Source of the DNA: Oceanihabitans sp. 2_MG-2023
Lineage (GTDB): Bacteria; Bacteroidota; Bacteroidia; Flavobacteriales; Flavobacteriaceae
NCBI RefSeq assembly: GCF_030547245.1
Contig: NZ_JAUOQT010000002.1
Location: 186,001-250,000 of the forward strand
DNA length: 64,000 nucleotides
Reading direction: 5' to 3'
The notes below the pieces were generated by a model, which searched no databases, was not told where the DNA came from, and saw only the letters and a program-made list of their open reading frames with translations. Position numbers and translations under genes: made by a program. This document shows positions 19,037 through 28,349 of this stretch, piece after piece. The stretch's first letter is position 1, and every line of letters starts with the position of its first letter.

Positions 19037-19837
19037 TTATATTTGCTCTTTTTTAATATTGTTAATTTTGTTGAACGACGCCACCATACCTTGAATTAAA
19101 GAGGAACTCAAACCTTTGTGTTCCATTTCGTTTAAACCTTCAATCGTACAACCTTTTGGCGTGGTAACCCTGTCGATTTCTTCTTCAGGATGATTCCCAT
19201 TTGTAATCAATAAATTAGCAGCTCCTTCACTAGTATACATTGCTAATTCTTGTGCTTCTTTCGCATCAAAGCCTAACTGAATTGCTGCTTGCGTAGTAGC
19301 ACGAATTAATCGCATCCAAAAAGCAATTCCACTTGCACAAACCACTGTTGCTGCTTGCATCTGACCTTCTGGAATACTTAACGAATGCCCCAATCGGTTA
19401 AAAATAGCTTCAGCAATTTTAATGCGTTTTGCACCTTGCTCGTTACTACACAAACAGGTCATCGATTTACCAACCGCAATTGCTGTATTTGGCATGGCAC
19501 GAATAATAAATTTATCTGCACCAACTACTTCTTCAATCTTAGGAATTAGAAACCCAGTAATGGTAGAAATTAGCACATGCTTTTCTGTTAAAAATGGTTT
19601 CACATCTTTTAAAATCCCTTCAAAATGCGCAGGTTGCACAGCAAAAATAATGATGTCCGATTGCTTTACAGCTTCGGTATTATTTGTCGTTAAATACACA
19701 TTTTTATAACCGTCAAACTCCTGAATTCCTTCTAAATCCCGTTTGGTTAAGTATAAACTGGTAATTGCATTATTAGTTATCAATCCTTTTGCTATAGATT
19801 TCCCTAAATTTCCTGTCCCTATGATTGCTATTTTCAT
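19037..19837 (-). CDS. proC: Pyrroline-5-carboxylate reductase
   Basis: 266-residue NAD(P)H-dependent reductase making proline from pyrroline-5-carboxylate. The N-terminal Rossmann motif IGTGNLGKSIAKGL, the central RAMPNTAIAVGKSMT and the C-terminal helical signature (VTTPKGCTIEGLNEME) are all present. It sits inside the arginine operon between argC and argD, so proline and arginine synthesis, both drawing on glutamate semialdehydes, are co-expressed. The gap to argC holds a 152-bp repeat. Confidence 0.94.
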   Translation of the reverse strand: MKIAIIGTGNLGKSIAKGLITNNAITSLYLTKRDLEGIQEFDGYKNVYLTTNNTEAVKQSDIIIFAVQPAHFEGILKDVKPFLTEKHVLISTITGFLIPKIEEVVGADKFIIRAMPNTAIAVGKSMTCLCSNEQGAKRIKIAEAIFNRLGHSLSIPEGQMQAATVVCASGIAFWMRLIRATTQAAIQLGFDAKEAQELAMYTSEGAANLLITNGNHPEEEIDRVTTPKGCTIEGLNEMEHKGLSSSLIQGMVASFNKINNIKKEQI

Positions 19838-19915
19838 TTGTTCGATTTTATTGTTATTTAAAAGTCAAATGTGTTCGCATTAAAAATGCTTGGTTCATAT
19901 TTCTTTATTTTTTTT

Positions 19916-20067
19916 GGCGTTACCATAAGGGTCGCGCTTTCCGTTATATCTTTTTATTTGACGACTTCTCGACTGTGCTCGAAGTGACAAATAAAAAGGA
20001 TGCCACTTCAACTGCGAAGCAATCACGATTTCTTCCAAAATAATAATGGATGAGTAATCGCTAACGC
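19916..20067 (-). repeat. Flavobacterial intergenic repeat, copy 2, inside the arginine operon
   Basis: Read on the minus strand it begins GCGTTAGCGATT, contains GAAGTGGCATCCTTTTTA and AAAAAGATATAACGGAAAGC, and ends GGTAACGCC, matching copy 1 at 311-419. It interrupts the operon between argC and proC, a 243-bp gap where the other intergenic gaps of the operon are shorter. A different palindrome is nested inside it. It may act as a processing site or internal attenuator. Confidence 0.85.
19963..19988. repeat. Nested TTCGA...TCGAA palindrome
   Basis: ACTTCTCGACTGTGCTCGAAGT is an imperfect palindrome lying in the middle of repeat copy 2, between its two conserved blocks. I recall near-identical palindromes in many flavobacterial genomes, so one repeat seems to have inserted into another. 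Confidence 0.7.
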
Positions 20068-20080
20068 TGCAGCAGAACTA

Positions 20081-21064
20081 CTAAAAGTAGGTTGCTTTCA
20101 ATTGCAAACCTTCTGTTTCTTCAAAACCATACATTAAATTCATATTTTGAACAGCTTGTCCCGAAGCTCCTTTTAGTAAATTATCAATAATACTTGTCAC
20201 TAATAATTTATCTTCATGTTTATGCAAGTGAAGAATGCATTTATTTGTATTCACTACTTGCTTTAAATGAATCTCATCTTCTGAAATCACTGTATATGCT
20301 GCATCTTTATAAAACGCTGCATATAGCTGTTTTGCTTCTTCTATGCTTCCATTAAACTTGGTATAAAGTGTCGCAAAAATTCCTCTAGAAAAATCGCCAC
20401 GATTTGGCATAAAATTAATTTCTGCATTAAAACTGTTTTGCAACAATTTTACCGACTGGTTAATCTCTCCTAAATGTTGGTGAGTAAAAGCTTTATAATG
20501 AGAAAAATTATTATCTCGCCAAGTAAAATGGGTTGTCGCAGACAAAGATGTCCCTGCTCCTGTTGCACCTGTTACCGCATTAATATGCACATCATTTTGC
20601 AACACTTCTGCTTTTGCTAAAGGCAATAATGCTAGCTGAATGGCAGTTGCAAAACATCCAGGATTAGCAATATATTTTGCTTTTGTAATTGCTCTCTTAT
20701 TTAATTCTGGCAAACCATAAATAAAATCTTTCCCTTCAAAATCCTTATCTGCAAGCAATCTAAAGTCATTACTTAAATCAATGATTTTAGTATTCTCTGA
20801 AAAGGTGTTTTTTTCTAAAAAGGCTTTTGAATTTCCGTGACCTAAACACAAGAATAACACATCAATTTCAGCATTGATTTTATTGGTGAACTCTAAATTA
20901 GTACTACCAATTAAATCTTGATGTACTTTATATAATTTATTTCCGGCATTAGATGTACTGTAAATAAAATTTATGTTTGCTTTAGGATGCTGCAATAGCA
21001 ATCTAATTAATTCACCTGCTGTGTAACCTGCACCTCCAATAATTCCTACGCTTATATTTTTCAT
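20081..21064 (-). CDS. argC: N-acyl-gamma-glutamyl-phosphate reductase
   Basis: NADPH-dependent reductase giving N-acylglutamate semialdehyde. The Rossmann start VGIIGGAGYTAGELIRLL and the catalytic Cys in ANPGCFATAIQLALLPL are present, and the C-terminal half is typical of the dehydrogenase dimerisation fold. An in-frame ATG at 21109 would add 15 residues (MQGFKTLVG...) encoded by a palindromic repeat. The ATG at 21064 gives the family-like MKNISVGIIGG, so I use it (327 residues). The neighbour upstream is argG, and downstream lies a repeat and then proC. Confidence 0.94.
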   Translation of the reverse strand: MKNISVGIIGGAGYTAGELIRLLLQHPKANINFIYSTSNAGNKLYKVHQDLIGSTNLEFTNKINAEIDVLFLCLGHGNSKAFLEKNTFSENTKIIDLSNDFRLLADKDFEGKDFIYGLPELNKRAITKAKYIANPGCFATAIQLALLPLAKAEVLQNDVHINAVTGATGAGTSLSATTHFTWRDNNFSHYKAFTHQHLGEINQSVKLLQNSFNAEINFMPNRGDFSRGIFATLYTKFNGSIEEAKQLYAAFYKDAAYTVISEDEIHLKQVVNTNKCILHLHKHEDKLLVTSIIDNLLKGASGQAVQNMNLMYGFEETEGLQLKATYF

Positions 21065-21087
21065 ATAAAATTTTCTTTTCAGACCAA

Positions 21088-21106
21088 CAAGGGTTTTAAA
21101 ACCTTG
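21088..21106. repeat. Palindrome in the argG-argC gap
   Basis: CAAGGGTTTTAAAACCTTG is a palindrome with one extra base, of the CAAGGTTTTAAAACCTTG type. A related arm pair (CCTACTAGGTTTTAGAACTC) is nested in the repeat at 41290-41406. Confidence 0.6.
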
Positions 21107-21116
21107 CAAGGCTTAT

Positions 21117-22298
21117 TTAGTGATTTACTTGCTGATAGATTTTATTCTGATTACCCACTATTTTAATAAACCCTTTAGCTTCATCTGCTGTCCATCCTTT
21201 ATTTTCTTCTCCATAACTTCCAAATTTAGCATGCATTAAATCGTGCTTAGAGGAAATACCATCTAAACTAAAATGATATGGCTTCAGTGTTACAAAAACA
21301 TCTCCTGTAACATTAATCTGACTGCTTTGTAAAAAGGCTTCCATGTCTCGCATTACAGGATCTAAATATTGTCCTTCGTGCAGATGCATTCCGTAGAAAT
21401 TAGACATATAATCTTTATGTTGTAATTGCCATTTCGTTAAGGTGTGTTTTTCTAATAAATGGTGTGCTTTTATGGTTATTAAAGCTGCAGCAGCTTCAAA
21501 ACCAACACGTCCTTTTATTCCAACAATAGTATCTCCAACGTGAATATCTCTACCTATTGCATACGCCGAGGCAAGATTATTTAATACTTCAATATTAACT
21601 TCTGGATTGTTCTGTATTCCGTTTACTGCGACCAATTCTCCTTTTAAAAAAGTTAAGGTTACTTTTTCATCTTCTGCATGTTTTAATTGTGAAGGATATG
21701 CAGCGTCTGGTAATGGTTTTTCTGACGTTAATGTTTCTGCTCCACCAACACTTGTTCCCCAAAGCCCTTTATTTACAGAGTATTTTGCTTTTTCCCAAGA
21801 CATATCGATTCCGTTTTCTTTTAAGTAATCAATCTCTTGCTGCCTAGTCAAGCTTCCGTCTCTAATTGGTGTAACAATCTGAATATGTGGCGCTAATGTT
21901 TGAAAAATCATATCAAAACGCACTTGGTCGTTTCCTGCTCCTGTACTTCCATGAGCAATATACTCTGCATCAATACTTTTAGCATATTCTACAATTTCTA
22001 TAGCTTGAATAATACGTTCTGCACTAACAGATAAAGGATATGTATTATTTTTCAATACATTACCAAAAATTAAATACTTAATCACTTTATCATAATACGA
22101 GGAAATTGCGTCTATGTTTTTATAGGTAGACACCCCCATTTTATAGGCATTATCCTCAATGGTTTTTATTTCTTCGGTAGAAAAACCTCCAGTATTTACA
22201 CTAACTGCATGTACATCGTATCCAGCTTTACTTAAACTTACTGCGCAATAGGATGTATCTAATCCACCACTATATGCTATGACTAATTTTTTACTCAT
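21117..22298 (-). CDS. argG: Argininosuccinate synthase
   Basis: 393-residue ATP-dependent ligase joining citrulline and aspartate. The PP-loop ATP motif AYSGGLDTSYCA is at 9-20, and the aspartate/citrulline site segments STGAGNDQVRFD and the nearby NKGLWGTSVGGAETL are conserved. Its start codon lies eight bases inside the end of the GNAT gene, so the two are translationally coupled. It is second in the arginine operon. Confidence 0.96.
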   Translation of the reverse strand: MSKKLVIAYSGGLDTSYCAVSLSKAGYDVHAVSVNTGGFSTEEIKTIEDNAYKMGVSTYKNIDAISSYYDKVIKYLIFGNVLKNNTYPLSVSAERIIQAIEIVEYAKSIDAEYIAHGSTGAGNDQVRFDMIFQTLAPHIQIVTPIRDGSLTRQQEIDYLKENGIDMSWEKAKYSVNKGLWGTSVGGAETLTSEKPLPDAAYPSQLKHAEDEKVTLTFLKGELVAVNGIQNNPEVNIEVLNNLASAYAIGRDIHVGDTIVGIKGRVGFEAAAALITIKAHHLLEKHTLTKWQLQHKDYMSNFYGMHLHEGQYLDPVMRDMEAFLQSSQINVTGDVFVTLKPYHFSLDGISSKHDLMHAKFGSYGEENKGWTADEAKGFIKIVGNQNKIYQQVNH

Positions 22299-22920
22299 CT
22301 TTCTTTTCTTTTTTTAGGAACATGGATTGCTTAATGTTTTTCAATCTGGTCCATACTTTTTTATCATGATTATTTGCCTCAGGTTTTATTGCTTCTTTTT
22401 TAGAAGGATCATACAACATACCTGTACATAAGCACATTTTCTGTTCGGTTCTTGTTAAGACATCAAAATTTTTGCAGGTTTGACAGCCGTTCCAAAAAGA
22501 TTGATCATCGGTTAATTCTGAAAACGTAACTGGCTTGTAACCCAAATCGCTATTCATTTTCATAACAGCTAAACCTGTAGTAATACTAAACACTTTAGCA
22601 TCTGGAAACTTGGTTCTAGAATGTTCAAAAATTATTTTTTTTATTTTTTTTGCTAATCCTAAATTCCTAAAATCAGGATGAACAATTAAACCAGAATTAG
22701 CAACAAACTTACCATGCCCCCATTGTTCGATATAACAAAAACCTGCGAACTTATTATCTTCTATAGCAATGACCGCATTTCCATTTTCCATTTTGGTAAT
22801 GATGTATTCTGGTTTTCGTTTAGCAATACCTGTTCCTCTAACCTGAGCAGCTTGGGCAATAGTTTCGCAAATAACATCTGCGTATATACTATGTGATTTG
22901 TTAGCAATGACAATTTCCAT
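22291..22920 (-). CDS. GNAT family N-acyltransferase, likely N-acylglutamate synthase (ArgA-like)
   Basis: 209-residue GNAT protein with the acyl-CoA pyrophosphate loop at RNLGLA (85-90) and a C-terminal cysteine set C146, C149, C163 and C165 that could bind a metal. It is first in an arginine operon that has no argA or argJ, although every other step from N-acylglutamate on is present. A GNAT protein of this kind was, as I recall, assigned as the missing N-succinylglutamate synthase in Bacteroides thetaiotaomicron by mutant fitness data. The role here rests on that analogy and on position, not on residue-level proof. Confidence 0.75.
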   Translation of the reverse strand: MEIVIANKSHSIYADVICETIAQAAQVRGTGIAKRKPEYIITKMENGNAVIAIEDNKFAGFCYIEQWGHGKFVANSGLIVHPDFRNLGLAKKIKKIIFEHSRTKFPDAKVFSITTGLAVMKMNSDLGYKPVTFSELTDDQSFWNGCQTCKNFDVLTRTEQKMCLCTGMLYDPSKKEAIKPEANNHDKKVWTRLKNIKQSMFLKKEKKDE

Positions 22921-23354
22921 TGTAATTGATTTATTAAATTAAAATGTAATGATTTTGTTTTCTTGAAAGCAGAACTGGACTCACCTTAGTTCTATAAATA
23001 GAAGTACACCCTAAGGGCGACGACGTAAAAAAGGACGCACTAAAATGTTATTATTATTTCTAATAAATGTATGTAAAGTGTAAAATATTTGTGAATTGTT
23101 CATTGTAAAAAAATAAAAAACGTATTAACTAATTAGCTTGAAGTTTGAGCATTAGCGACGTCGTCTGCTCATTGGCAAACTCATGGGTCTTTCGATCTGA
23201 TTTTTATTTTCTTGAAATAACATACTGTAAAACTATAAATTAAATTAATACAAACTAACAAAACCTGTATTTAGTTTATAAAATTATGAGATTAGTAATT
23301 TTTAAGCCTCCTAATTAAATAAACCTTATTATTATGCTTTTTATCTCAAAAAAA
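22921..23354. other. Intergenic region between gapN and the arginine operon
   Basis: 434 bp with no gene. It must hold the arginine-operon promoter, but I see no exact TAnnTTTG box on the minus strand. GATTTTGTTTTCTTGAAA (22951-22968) and GATTTTTATTTTCTTGAAA (23199-23217) are imperfect direct repeats about 250 bp apart. Between them GACGACGT (near 23010) and ACGTCGTC (near 23160) form an inverted pair. This may be a small non-autonomous repeat. Confidence 0.5.
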
Positions 23355-24932
23355 TTACAAAATATAATCTGTACTCACAAAGTTTGAAGCCTTAGAGTCT
23401 AACAATTCTTTCAAAATAGCATTATTATATGCATTGTCTTTTGAAGCAACAAAAGTTCTAATTGAAAAAGAACGTAAAGCATCATGTACACTTAGTGTAG
23501 CTACAGCAGAATCTTTTCGACCAGTAAACGGATAGACATCTGGTCCTCTTTGACAAGAGCTGTTTAAATTTACACGACAAACTAAGTTTACTAAAGTATC
23601 TATTAAAGGAGCTAACGTTTTTACATCTTGACCAAAGAGACTTACTTGTTGTCCATAATTTGAAGCAGCCATATCATCTAAAGGCTCTTCAATATCATTA
23701 AAAGGGACAACTGGTATTACAGGACCAAATTGTTCTTCTTGAAAAACACGCATCTCTTTATTTACTGGATATAACACAGCAGGAAAAATATAATTCGCTG
23801 TAGTTTCTCCTCCTTTTTTATTAATAATCTTTGCTCCTTTAGCAGTAGCATCATCTAATAACTCTTGAATATATGCTGGCTTGTCCGGTTCTGGCAATGG
23901 AGTTAATTTTGCTCCATCTTCCCATGGGTTTGCAAACTTAAGTGCGTCTACTTTTTCTGAAAAGCGCTTATTAAACTCATTAACGATATCTTCATGTACA
24001 TAAAGTACTTTTAATGCAGTACATCGTTGTCCATTAAAGGAAGTTGTTCCTGCAATACATTCATTTATTGCTAAATCTAAATCGGCATCTTTTAAAACTA
24101 TCCCAGGATTTTTAGCCTCTAAACCTAAAACCAAACGCAATCTGTTGCTCTTAGGGTGTTGACTTTGTAATGCATTTGCAGATTTACTATTTCCAATTAA
24201 TGCTAACACATCTACTTTACCAGACTGCATAATTGGTGCAGCTACTGTTCTACCTCTTCCATAGATAATATTCACAACACCTTTTGGAAAACTTGTTTGA
24301 AATGCTTCTAACAATGGAGAGATTAATAAAACACCATGCTTTGCAGGTTTAAAAACTGCTGTATTCCCCATTATTAAAGCAGGAATTAAAAGCGCAAATG
24401 TTTCATTTAAAGGATAATTATAAGGTCCTAAACATAAAACAACACCTAAAGGTCCACGACGAATATGTGCATTTACACCCGCATTTTTTTCAAATTTAGC
24501 ACTATCGCGATCCATTTGTTTATAATCCTCAATAGTATCGTAGATATACTCAACTGTTCTATCAAATTCTTTTTCAGAATCAGGTAAGTTTTTCCCAATT
24601 TCCCACATTAATAGTTTTACAATTTCTTCACGCTTGGTTTTCATTTGAGTAACAAATTTTTCCATGCATGCAATTCGATCTAAAACCTTCATAGTTGGCC
24701 ATAAACCTTGCCCTTTATTATATGCTAAACATGCTGCATCTAAAGCTTCTAAAGCTTCTTTTTTGCCTAAAGTTGGTATGCTTCCTAATAATGTCGGTTT
24801 ATATTCTTTAGTAGAAGAAATTGTTGAAAAAACCTGCGAGGTTTCTCCAGCCCATGATTTCAATTCACCACTAACTAAATAAGTATCTTGGTTTAAAATC
24901 TCGTTTATTTGATACGCTTTAGGTATGCTCAT
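23355..24932 (-). CDS. gapN: Non-phosphorylating NADP-dependent glyceraldehyde-3-phosphate dehydrogenase (GapN-like)
   Basis: 525-residue aldehyde dehydrogenase. Catalytic residues are Cys304 (FNGQRCTA), Glu272 (LGLEAKNPG) and the Asn of GPYNYPLN (about 172). The C-terminal [22 protein letters not shown] resembles GapN substrate-phosphate binding segments. GapN oxidises glyceraldehyde-3-phosphate directly to 3-phosphoglycerate with NADPH formation. It starts 13 bp after ilvA, so it belongs to the ilv operon, where its NADPH could feed ilvC. Another aldehyde substrate is possible but less likely given the GapN-like ends. Confidence 0.8.
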   Translation of the reverse strand: MSIPKAYQINEILNQDTYLVSGELKSWAGETSQVFSTISSTKEYKPTLLGSIPTLGKKEALEALDAACLAYNKGQGLWPTMKVLDRIACMEKFVTQMKTKREEIVKLLMWEIGKNLPDSEKEFDRTVEYIYDTIEDYKQMDRDSAKFEKNAGVNAHIRRGPLGVVLCLGPYNYPLNETFALLIPALIMGNTAVFKPAKHGVLLISPLLEAFQTSFPKGVVNIIYGRGRTVAAPIMQSGKVDVLALIGNSKSANALQSQHPKSNRLRLVLGLEAKNPGIVLKDADLDLAINECIAGTTSFNGQRCTALKVLYVHEDIVNEFNKRFSEKVDALKFANPWEDGAKLTPLPEPDKPAYIQELLDDATAKGAKIINKKGGETTANYIFPAVLYPVNKEMRVFQEEQFGPVIPVVPFNDIEEPLDDMAASNYGQQVSLFGQDVKTLAPLIDTLVNLVCRVNLNSSCQRGPDVYPFTGRKDSAVATLSVHDALRSFSIRTFVASKDNAYNNAILKELLDSKASNFVSTDYIL

Positions 24933-24945
24933 AATATTTATATAT

Positions 24946-26211
24946 TTAAACTAAAAATTGGAATAAATCTGGTTTATCGTTTAGGTAATCTCCATAAAAA
25001 TTATGAAGTTTCATTTTGGTAATTAACGGCTCCAAGTCTGCAGGAGATTTAAGTTCTAAACCAACCACAGCAACATCATTTTCGCGATTTACTTTTTTGG
25101 TGTATTCAAAATGTGTGATATCATCTGTTGGACCTAAAATATCGACTACAAATTCACGTAAAGCCCCAGCACGTTGTGGAAACTTAATAATAAAATAGTG
25201 TTTCAGTTTTGCATGCAATAAAGCACGTTCTTTAATTTCTGGAGTACGTGTAATATCGTTATTGCTTCCACTAACTACACAGACAACGTTTTTACCTTTA
25301 ATTATTTCTTTATATTGATCTAAAGCAGCAATACTTAAAGCGCCAGCTGGCTCTACAACTACTGCATCTTTATTATATAATTCTAAAATGGTTTGACAAA
25401 CCTTTCCTTCGGGAACCGTTATCATATCACTTAAATTTTGCTGACAAATAGCAAAATTTAAATCACCAACACGCTTTACTGCTGCTCCATCAACAAAATT
25501 TTCAATTTGTTTTAAAGTAGTATTTTTTTTGTTAGCTAAGGAAGTTTTCATAGAGGGGGCTCCTTCTGGTTCTACACCAATAATTTTAGTTTCTGGAGAT
25601 AAAAGTTTAAAAACAGACGATAATCCTGAAGACAAACCTCCTCCTCCTACTGGAACAAAAACATAATGAATGGGATGCTGTGCTTGATCGATAATTTCTA
25701 AACCAACAGTTGCCTGTCCTTCAATAACTTTTTCATCATTAAAAGGGTGAATAAATGTTTTATTTAATTTTTCACACTGCAACATTGCTGCATCATATGC
25801 ATCGTCGAAAGTATCCCCAACTAAAACAACATCTATATAATCTTCACCAAACATTTTAACCTGTTCGACCTTTTGGTTGGGTGTAGGCGAAGGCATGAAA
25901 ATGGTTCCTTTTATTTTTAACAACCTACAAGATAAGGCAACACCTTGCGCATGATTACCTGCACTAGCACATACAATACCGTTTTCAATTTGTGTCGCAC
26001 TTAGAGAAGAGATCTTATTGTATGCTCCTCTAATTTTATACGAACGCACTTGTTGTAAATCTTCGCGTTTAAATAAAATATTTGCTTCAAACTGCTTAGA
26101 GTATTGCATATTAGCAATTAAAGGAGTTACAGATGCAACTCCTTTTAATTTTTCAGCAGCAGCTTCAACCGCTTCTAATGTTGGCTTGTATATTGTCTTG
26201 GTTTCTTCCAT
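24946..26211 (-). CDS. ilvA: Threonine dehydratase (biosynthetic)
   Basis: 421-residue PLP enzyme deaminating threonine to 2-oxobutyrate, the entry to isoleucine synthesis. The PLP lysine is in [11 protein letters not shown], and the glycine-rich phosphate loop is [13 protein letters not shown] single C-terminal ACT-like regulatory domain starts near 330 ([18 protein letters not shown]), as in shorter bacterial forms, so isoleucine feedback is likely. Last but one in the operon, with ilvC upstream across a repeat-bearing gap. Confidence 0.94.
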   Translation of the reverse strand: MEETKTIYKPTLEAVEAAAEKLKGVASVTPLIANMQYSKQFEANILFKREDLQQVRSYKIRGAYNKISSLSATQIENGIVCASAGNHAQGVALSCRLLKIKGTIFMPSPTPNQKVEQVKMFGEDYIDVVLVGDTFDDAYDAAMLQCEKLNKTFIHPFNDEKVIEGQATVGLEIIDQAQHPIHYVFVPVGGGGLSSGLSSVFKLLSPETKIIGVEPEGAPSMKTSLANKKNTTLKQIENFVDGAAVKRVGDLNFAICQQNLSDMITVPEGKVCQTILELYNKDAVVVEPAGALSIAALDQYKEIIKGKNVVCVVSGSNNDITRTPEIKERALLHAKLKHYFIIKFPQRAGALREFVVDILGPTDDITHFEYTKKVNRENDVAVVGLELKSPADLEPLITKMKLHNFYGDYLNDKPDLFQFLV

Positions 26212-26212
26212 A

Positions 26213-26290
26213 ATTCCTGCGAAAGCAGGAATCTCATCCTACTATTCTCATTATTTCCTTTTGTGTATAGATTCCTGCCTGCGCAGGAAT
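26213..26290. repeat. Pair of ATTCCTGC...GCAGGAAT palindromes in the ilvC-ilvA gap
   Basis: ATTCCTGCGAAAGCAGGAAT (26213-26232) and ATTCCTGCCTGCGCAGGAAT (26271-26290) are each palindromic with 8-bp arms and fill the 85-bp gap. The TGCGAAAGCA core recurs exactly, inverted, at 490-499, and degenerate forms lie near 45752 and 56051. Likely RNA hairpins between two cistrons. Confidence 0.85.
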
Positions 26291-26296
26291 TAAAAG

Positions 26297-27799
26297 TTAA
26301 GCCAAAACGGAATCTTCCGTTTTTACATCTGATTTTATAATTTTCATTGCAGTCATTGCTGCTCTTAAACGTTTTCCAACTGTTTCTATTGGATGGTTTC
26401 TAATAGCATCATTAACAGCTATTAATTCTATATTATCGACTCCGTTTGCATTAGAATACGCTTTTCCAATAATATCTATTTTCACGGTTTTCATGAAATC
26501 GGTTAATAATGGTTTACATGCATGATCAAACAAATAACAACCATATTCTGCTGTATCAGAAATCACTCTATTCATTTCAAACAATTTCTTTCTAGCAATT
26601 GTATTTGCAATTAATGGTAATTCGTGAAGCGACTCGTAGTAAGCAGAATCTTCAATAATTCCTGCACTTACCATAGTTTCATAAGCTAATTCGACACCAG
26701 ATTTAACAAATGCAACCAATAAGGTTCCATGATCAAAATACTCTTGTTCTGAAATATGATCTGTAGTTAGCGTTGTTTTTTCAAACGCTGTTTCTCCTGT
26801 TGCAGCTCTCCAAGTTAAAAGGTTTACATCGTCATTAGCCCAATCTTCCATCATGGTTTTTGAGAAGTGACCAGAGATAATATCATCCATATGTTTTTCA
26901 AATAATGGACGCATGATATCTTTTAATTCTTCAGATAATTGGTATGCTTTTATTTTTGCAGGATTAGATAAACGATCCATCATATTTGTAATACCACCAT
27001 GTTTTAAAGCTTCGGTAATAGTTTCCCAGCCAAACTGGATTAATTTTCCTGCATAACCAGGCTCAATTCCTTCTTCGACCATCTTATCAAAAGATAAAAT
27101 TGCTCCTGTTTGTAACAAACCACAAAGAATGGTTTGTTCTCCCATTAAATCACTTTTTACCTCAGCGACAAATGAAGACTGCAAAACACCAGCTCTATCT
27201 CCTCCAGTAGCAACTGCGTATGCTTTTGCTTGTGCCCAACCTTTATTTTCTGGATCGTTTTCTGGGTGCACAGCTATTAAAGTTGGCACACCAAATCCGC
27301 GTTTATATTCTTCTCTTACTTCTGTCCCAGGACATTTAGGAGCAACCATAATTACGGTTAAATCTTCGCGAACTTGCGTTCCTTCTTCTACAATATTAAA
27401 TCCGTGTGAATAGCTTAATGTTGCACCTTTTTTCATTAAAGGCATTACTGCTTTCACAACATTTGTATGTTGTTTATCTGGTGTTAAATTTAACACTAAA
27501 TCTGCTGTTGGAATTAATTCCTGATATGTACCAACCGTAAAATTGTTTGAAGTTGCATTCTTGTAAGATTCTCTTTTTTCATCGATAGCTACTTGACGTA
27601 ATGTATACGAAATATCTAATCCAGAATCTCGCATATTTAATCCTTGATTTAATCCTTGCGCACCACAACCAACAATAACGATTTTCTTTCCTTTTAATGC
27701 ATCTACACCATCTTCAAACTCTGAAGCATCCATGAATCTACATTTTCCTAATTGTTCTAATTGGTTTCTTAATGATAATGTGTTGAAATAATTTGACAT
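26297..27799 (-). CDS. ilvC: Ketol-acid reductoisomerase, class II
   Basis: NADPH- and Mg-dependent enzyme turning acetolactate and acetohydroxybutyrate into dihydroxy acids. At 500 residues it is the long class II form with duplicated knotted domain. The Rossmann motif [25 protein letters not shown] has an Arg-containing NADPH-type loop, and [19 protein letters not shown] and [12 protein letters not shown] carry the metal-binding region. Operon order is ilvN then ilvC then ilvA. Confidence 0.96.
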   Translation of the reverse strand: MSNYFNTLSLRNQLEQLGKCRFMDASEFEDGVDALKGKKIVIVGCGAQGLNQGLNMRDSGLDISYTLRQVAIDEKRESYKNATSNNFTVGTYQELIPTADLVLNLTPDKQHTNVVKAVMPLMKKGATLSYSHGFNIVEEGTQVREDLTVIMVAPKCPGTEVREEYKRGFGVPTLIAVHPENDPENKGWAQAKAYAVATGGDRAGVLQSSFVAEVKSDLMGEQTILCGLLQTGAILSFDKMVEEGIEPGYAGKLIQFGWETITEALKHGGITNMMDRLSNPAKIKAYQLSEELKDIMRPLFEKHMDDIISGHFSKTMMEDWANDDVNLLTWRAATGETAFEKTTLTTDHISEQEYFDHGTLLVAFVKSGVELAYETMVSAGIIEDSAYYESLHELPLIANTIARKKLFEMNRVISDTAEYGCYLFDHACKPLLTDFMKTVKIDIIGKAYSNANGVDNIELIAVNDAIRNHPIETVGKRLRAAMTAMKIIKSDVKTEDSVLA

Positions 27800-27817
27800 T
27801 GTCTTTTATTTTAATTG

Positions 27818-28348
27818 TTATGCTTGAAAAGCTTCTAGCATTGTTGATATTTTCATTTCTTCTTTAGATACTGCAATACGACCTGAGCGCGTAAATTGCA
27901 TAATCCCAAAAGCACTTAATTCTCTGTATAATAATTCTATTTCTTCTTTACGACCAGATTTTTCAATCACAAAAAAGTCTCTATTCACGGTTACAATTCT
28001 TGCATTGCTTTCTTTTATTATATTTTGAATTTCACGTTCATCAAATAACAAACCAGATTTCATTTTAAAAATGCAAGATTCTTGATAAATAATTTCTTCT
28101 TCTGTATGATAAAAAGCTTTAATGACCTCTACTTGTTTTTCTATTTGACCTATAATTTTCTTCATATTATCTTCGGTCATATTTACTACTATAGTAAACC
28201 TGGAAACACTTTCAATTTCTGAAGGAGAAGTATTTAAACTCTCTATATTTATATGTCTTCTTTGAAAAATTGCTGAAATTCTATTCAACAATCCTATGTT
28301 ATTTTCCGTATAAACGGAAACTGTAAATAGTTGTTTATCTGTACTCAT
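27818..28348 (-). CDS. ilvN: Acetolactate synthase small (regulatory) subunit
   Basis: 176 residues. An ACT domain fills the first 75 residues (FTVSVYTENNIGLLNRISAIFQRRHINIESL), the usual valine-binding site that feeds back on the catalytic subunit. A typical C-terminal IlvN/IlvH domain follows. It starts one base after the ilvB stop, indicating coupled translation with the catalytic subunit. Confidence 0.94.
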   Translation of the reverse strand: MSTDKQLFTVSVYTENNIGLLNRISAIFQRRHINIESLNTSPSEIESVSRFTIVVNMTEDNMKKIIGQIEKQVEVIKAFYHTEEEIIYQESCIFKMKSGLLFDEREIQNIIKESNARIVTVNRDFFVIEKSGRKEEIELLYRELSAFGIMQFTRSGRIAVSKEEMKISTMLEAFQA

Positions 28349-28349
28349 A

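Noticed and set aside
19825-20043. 72-codon open frame between proC and argC
   Set aside because: Most of it lies in repeat copy 2 on the strand opposite to the operon and reads as low-complexity aromatic residues.
21065-21109. Upstream 15-residue extension of argC
   Set aside because: Encoded by a palindromic repeat and not part of the family's start.
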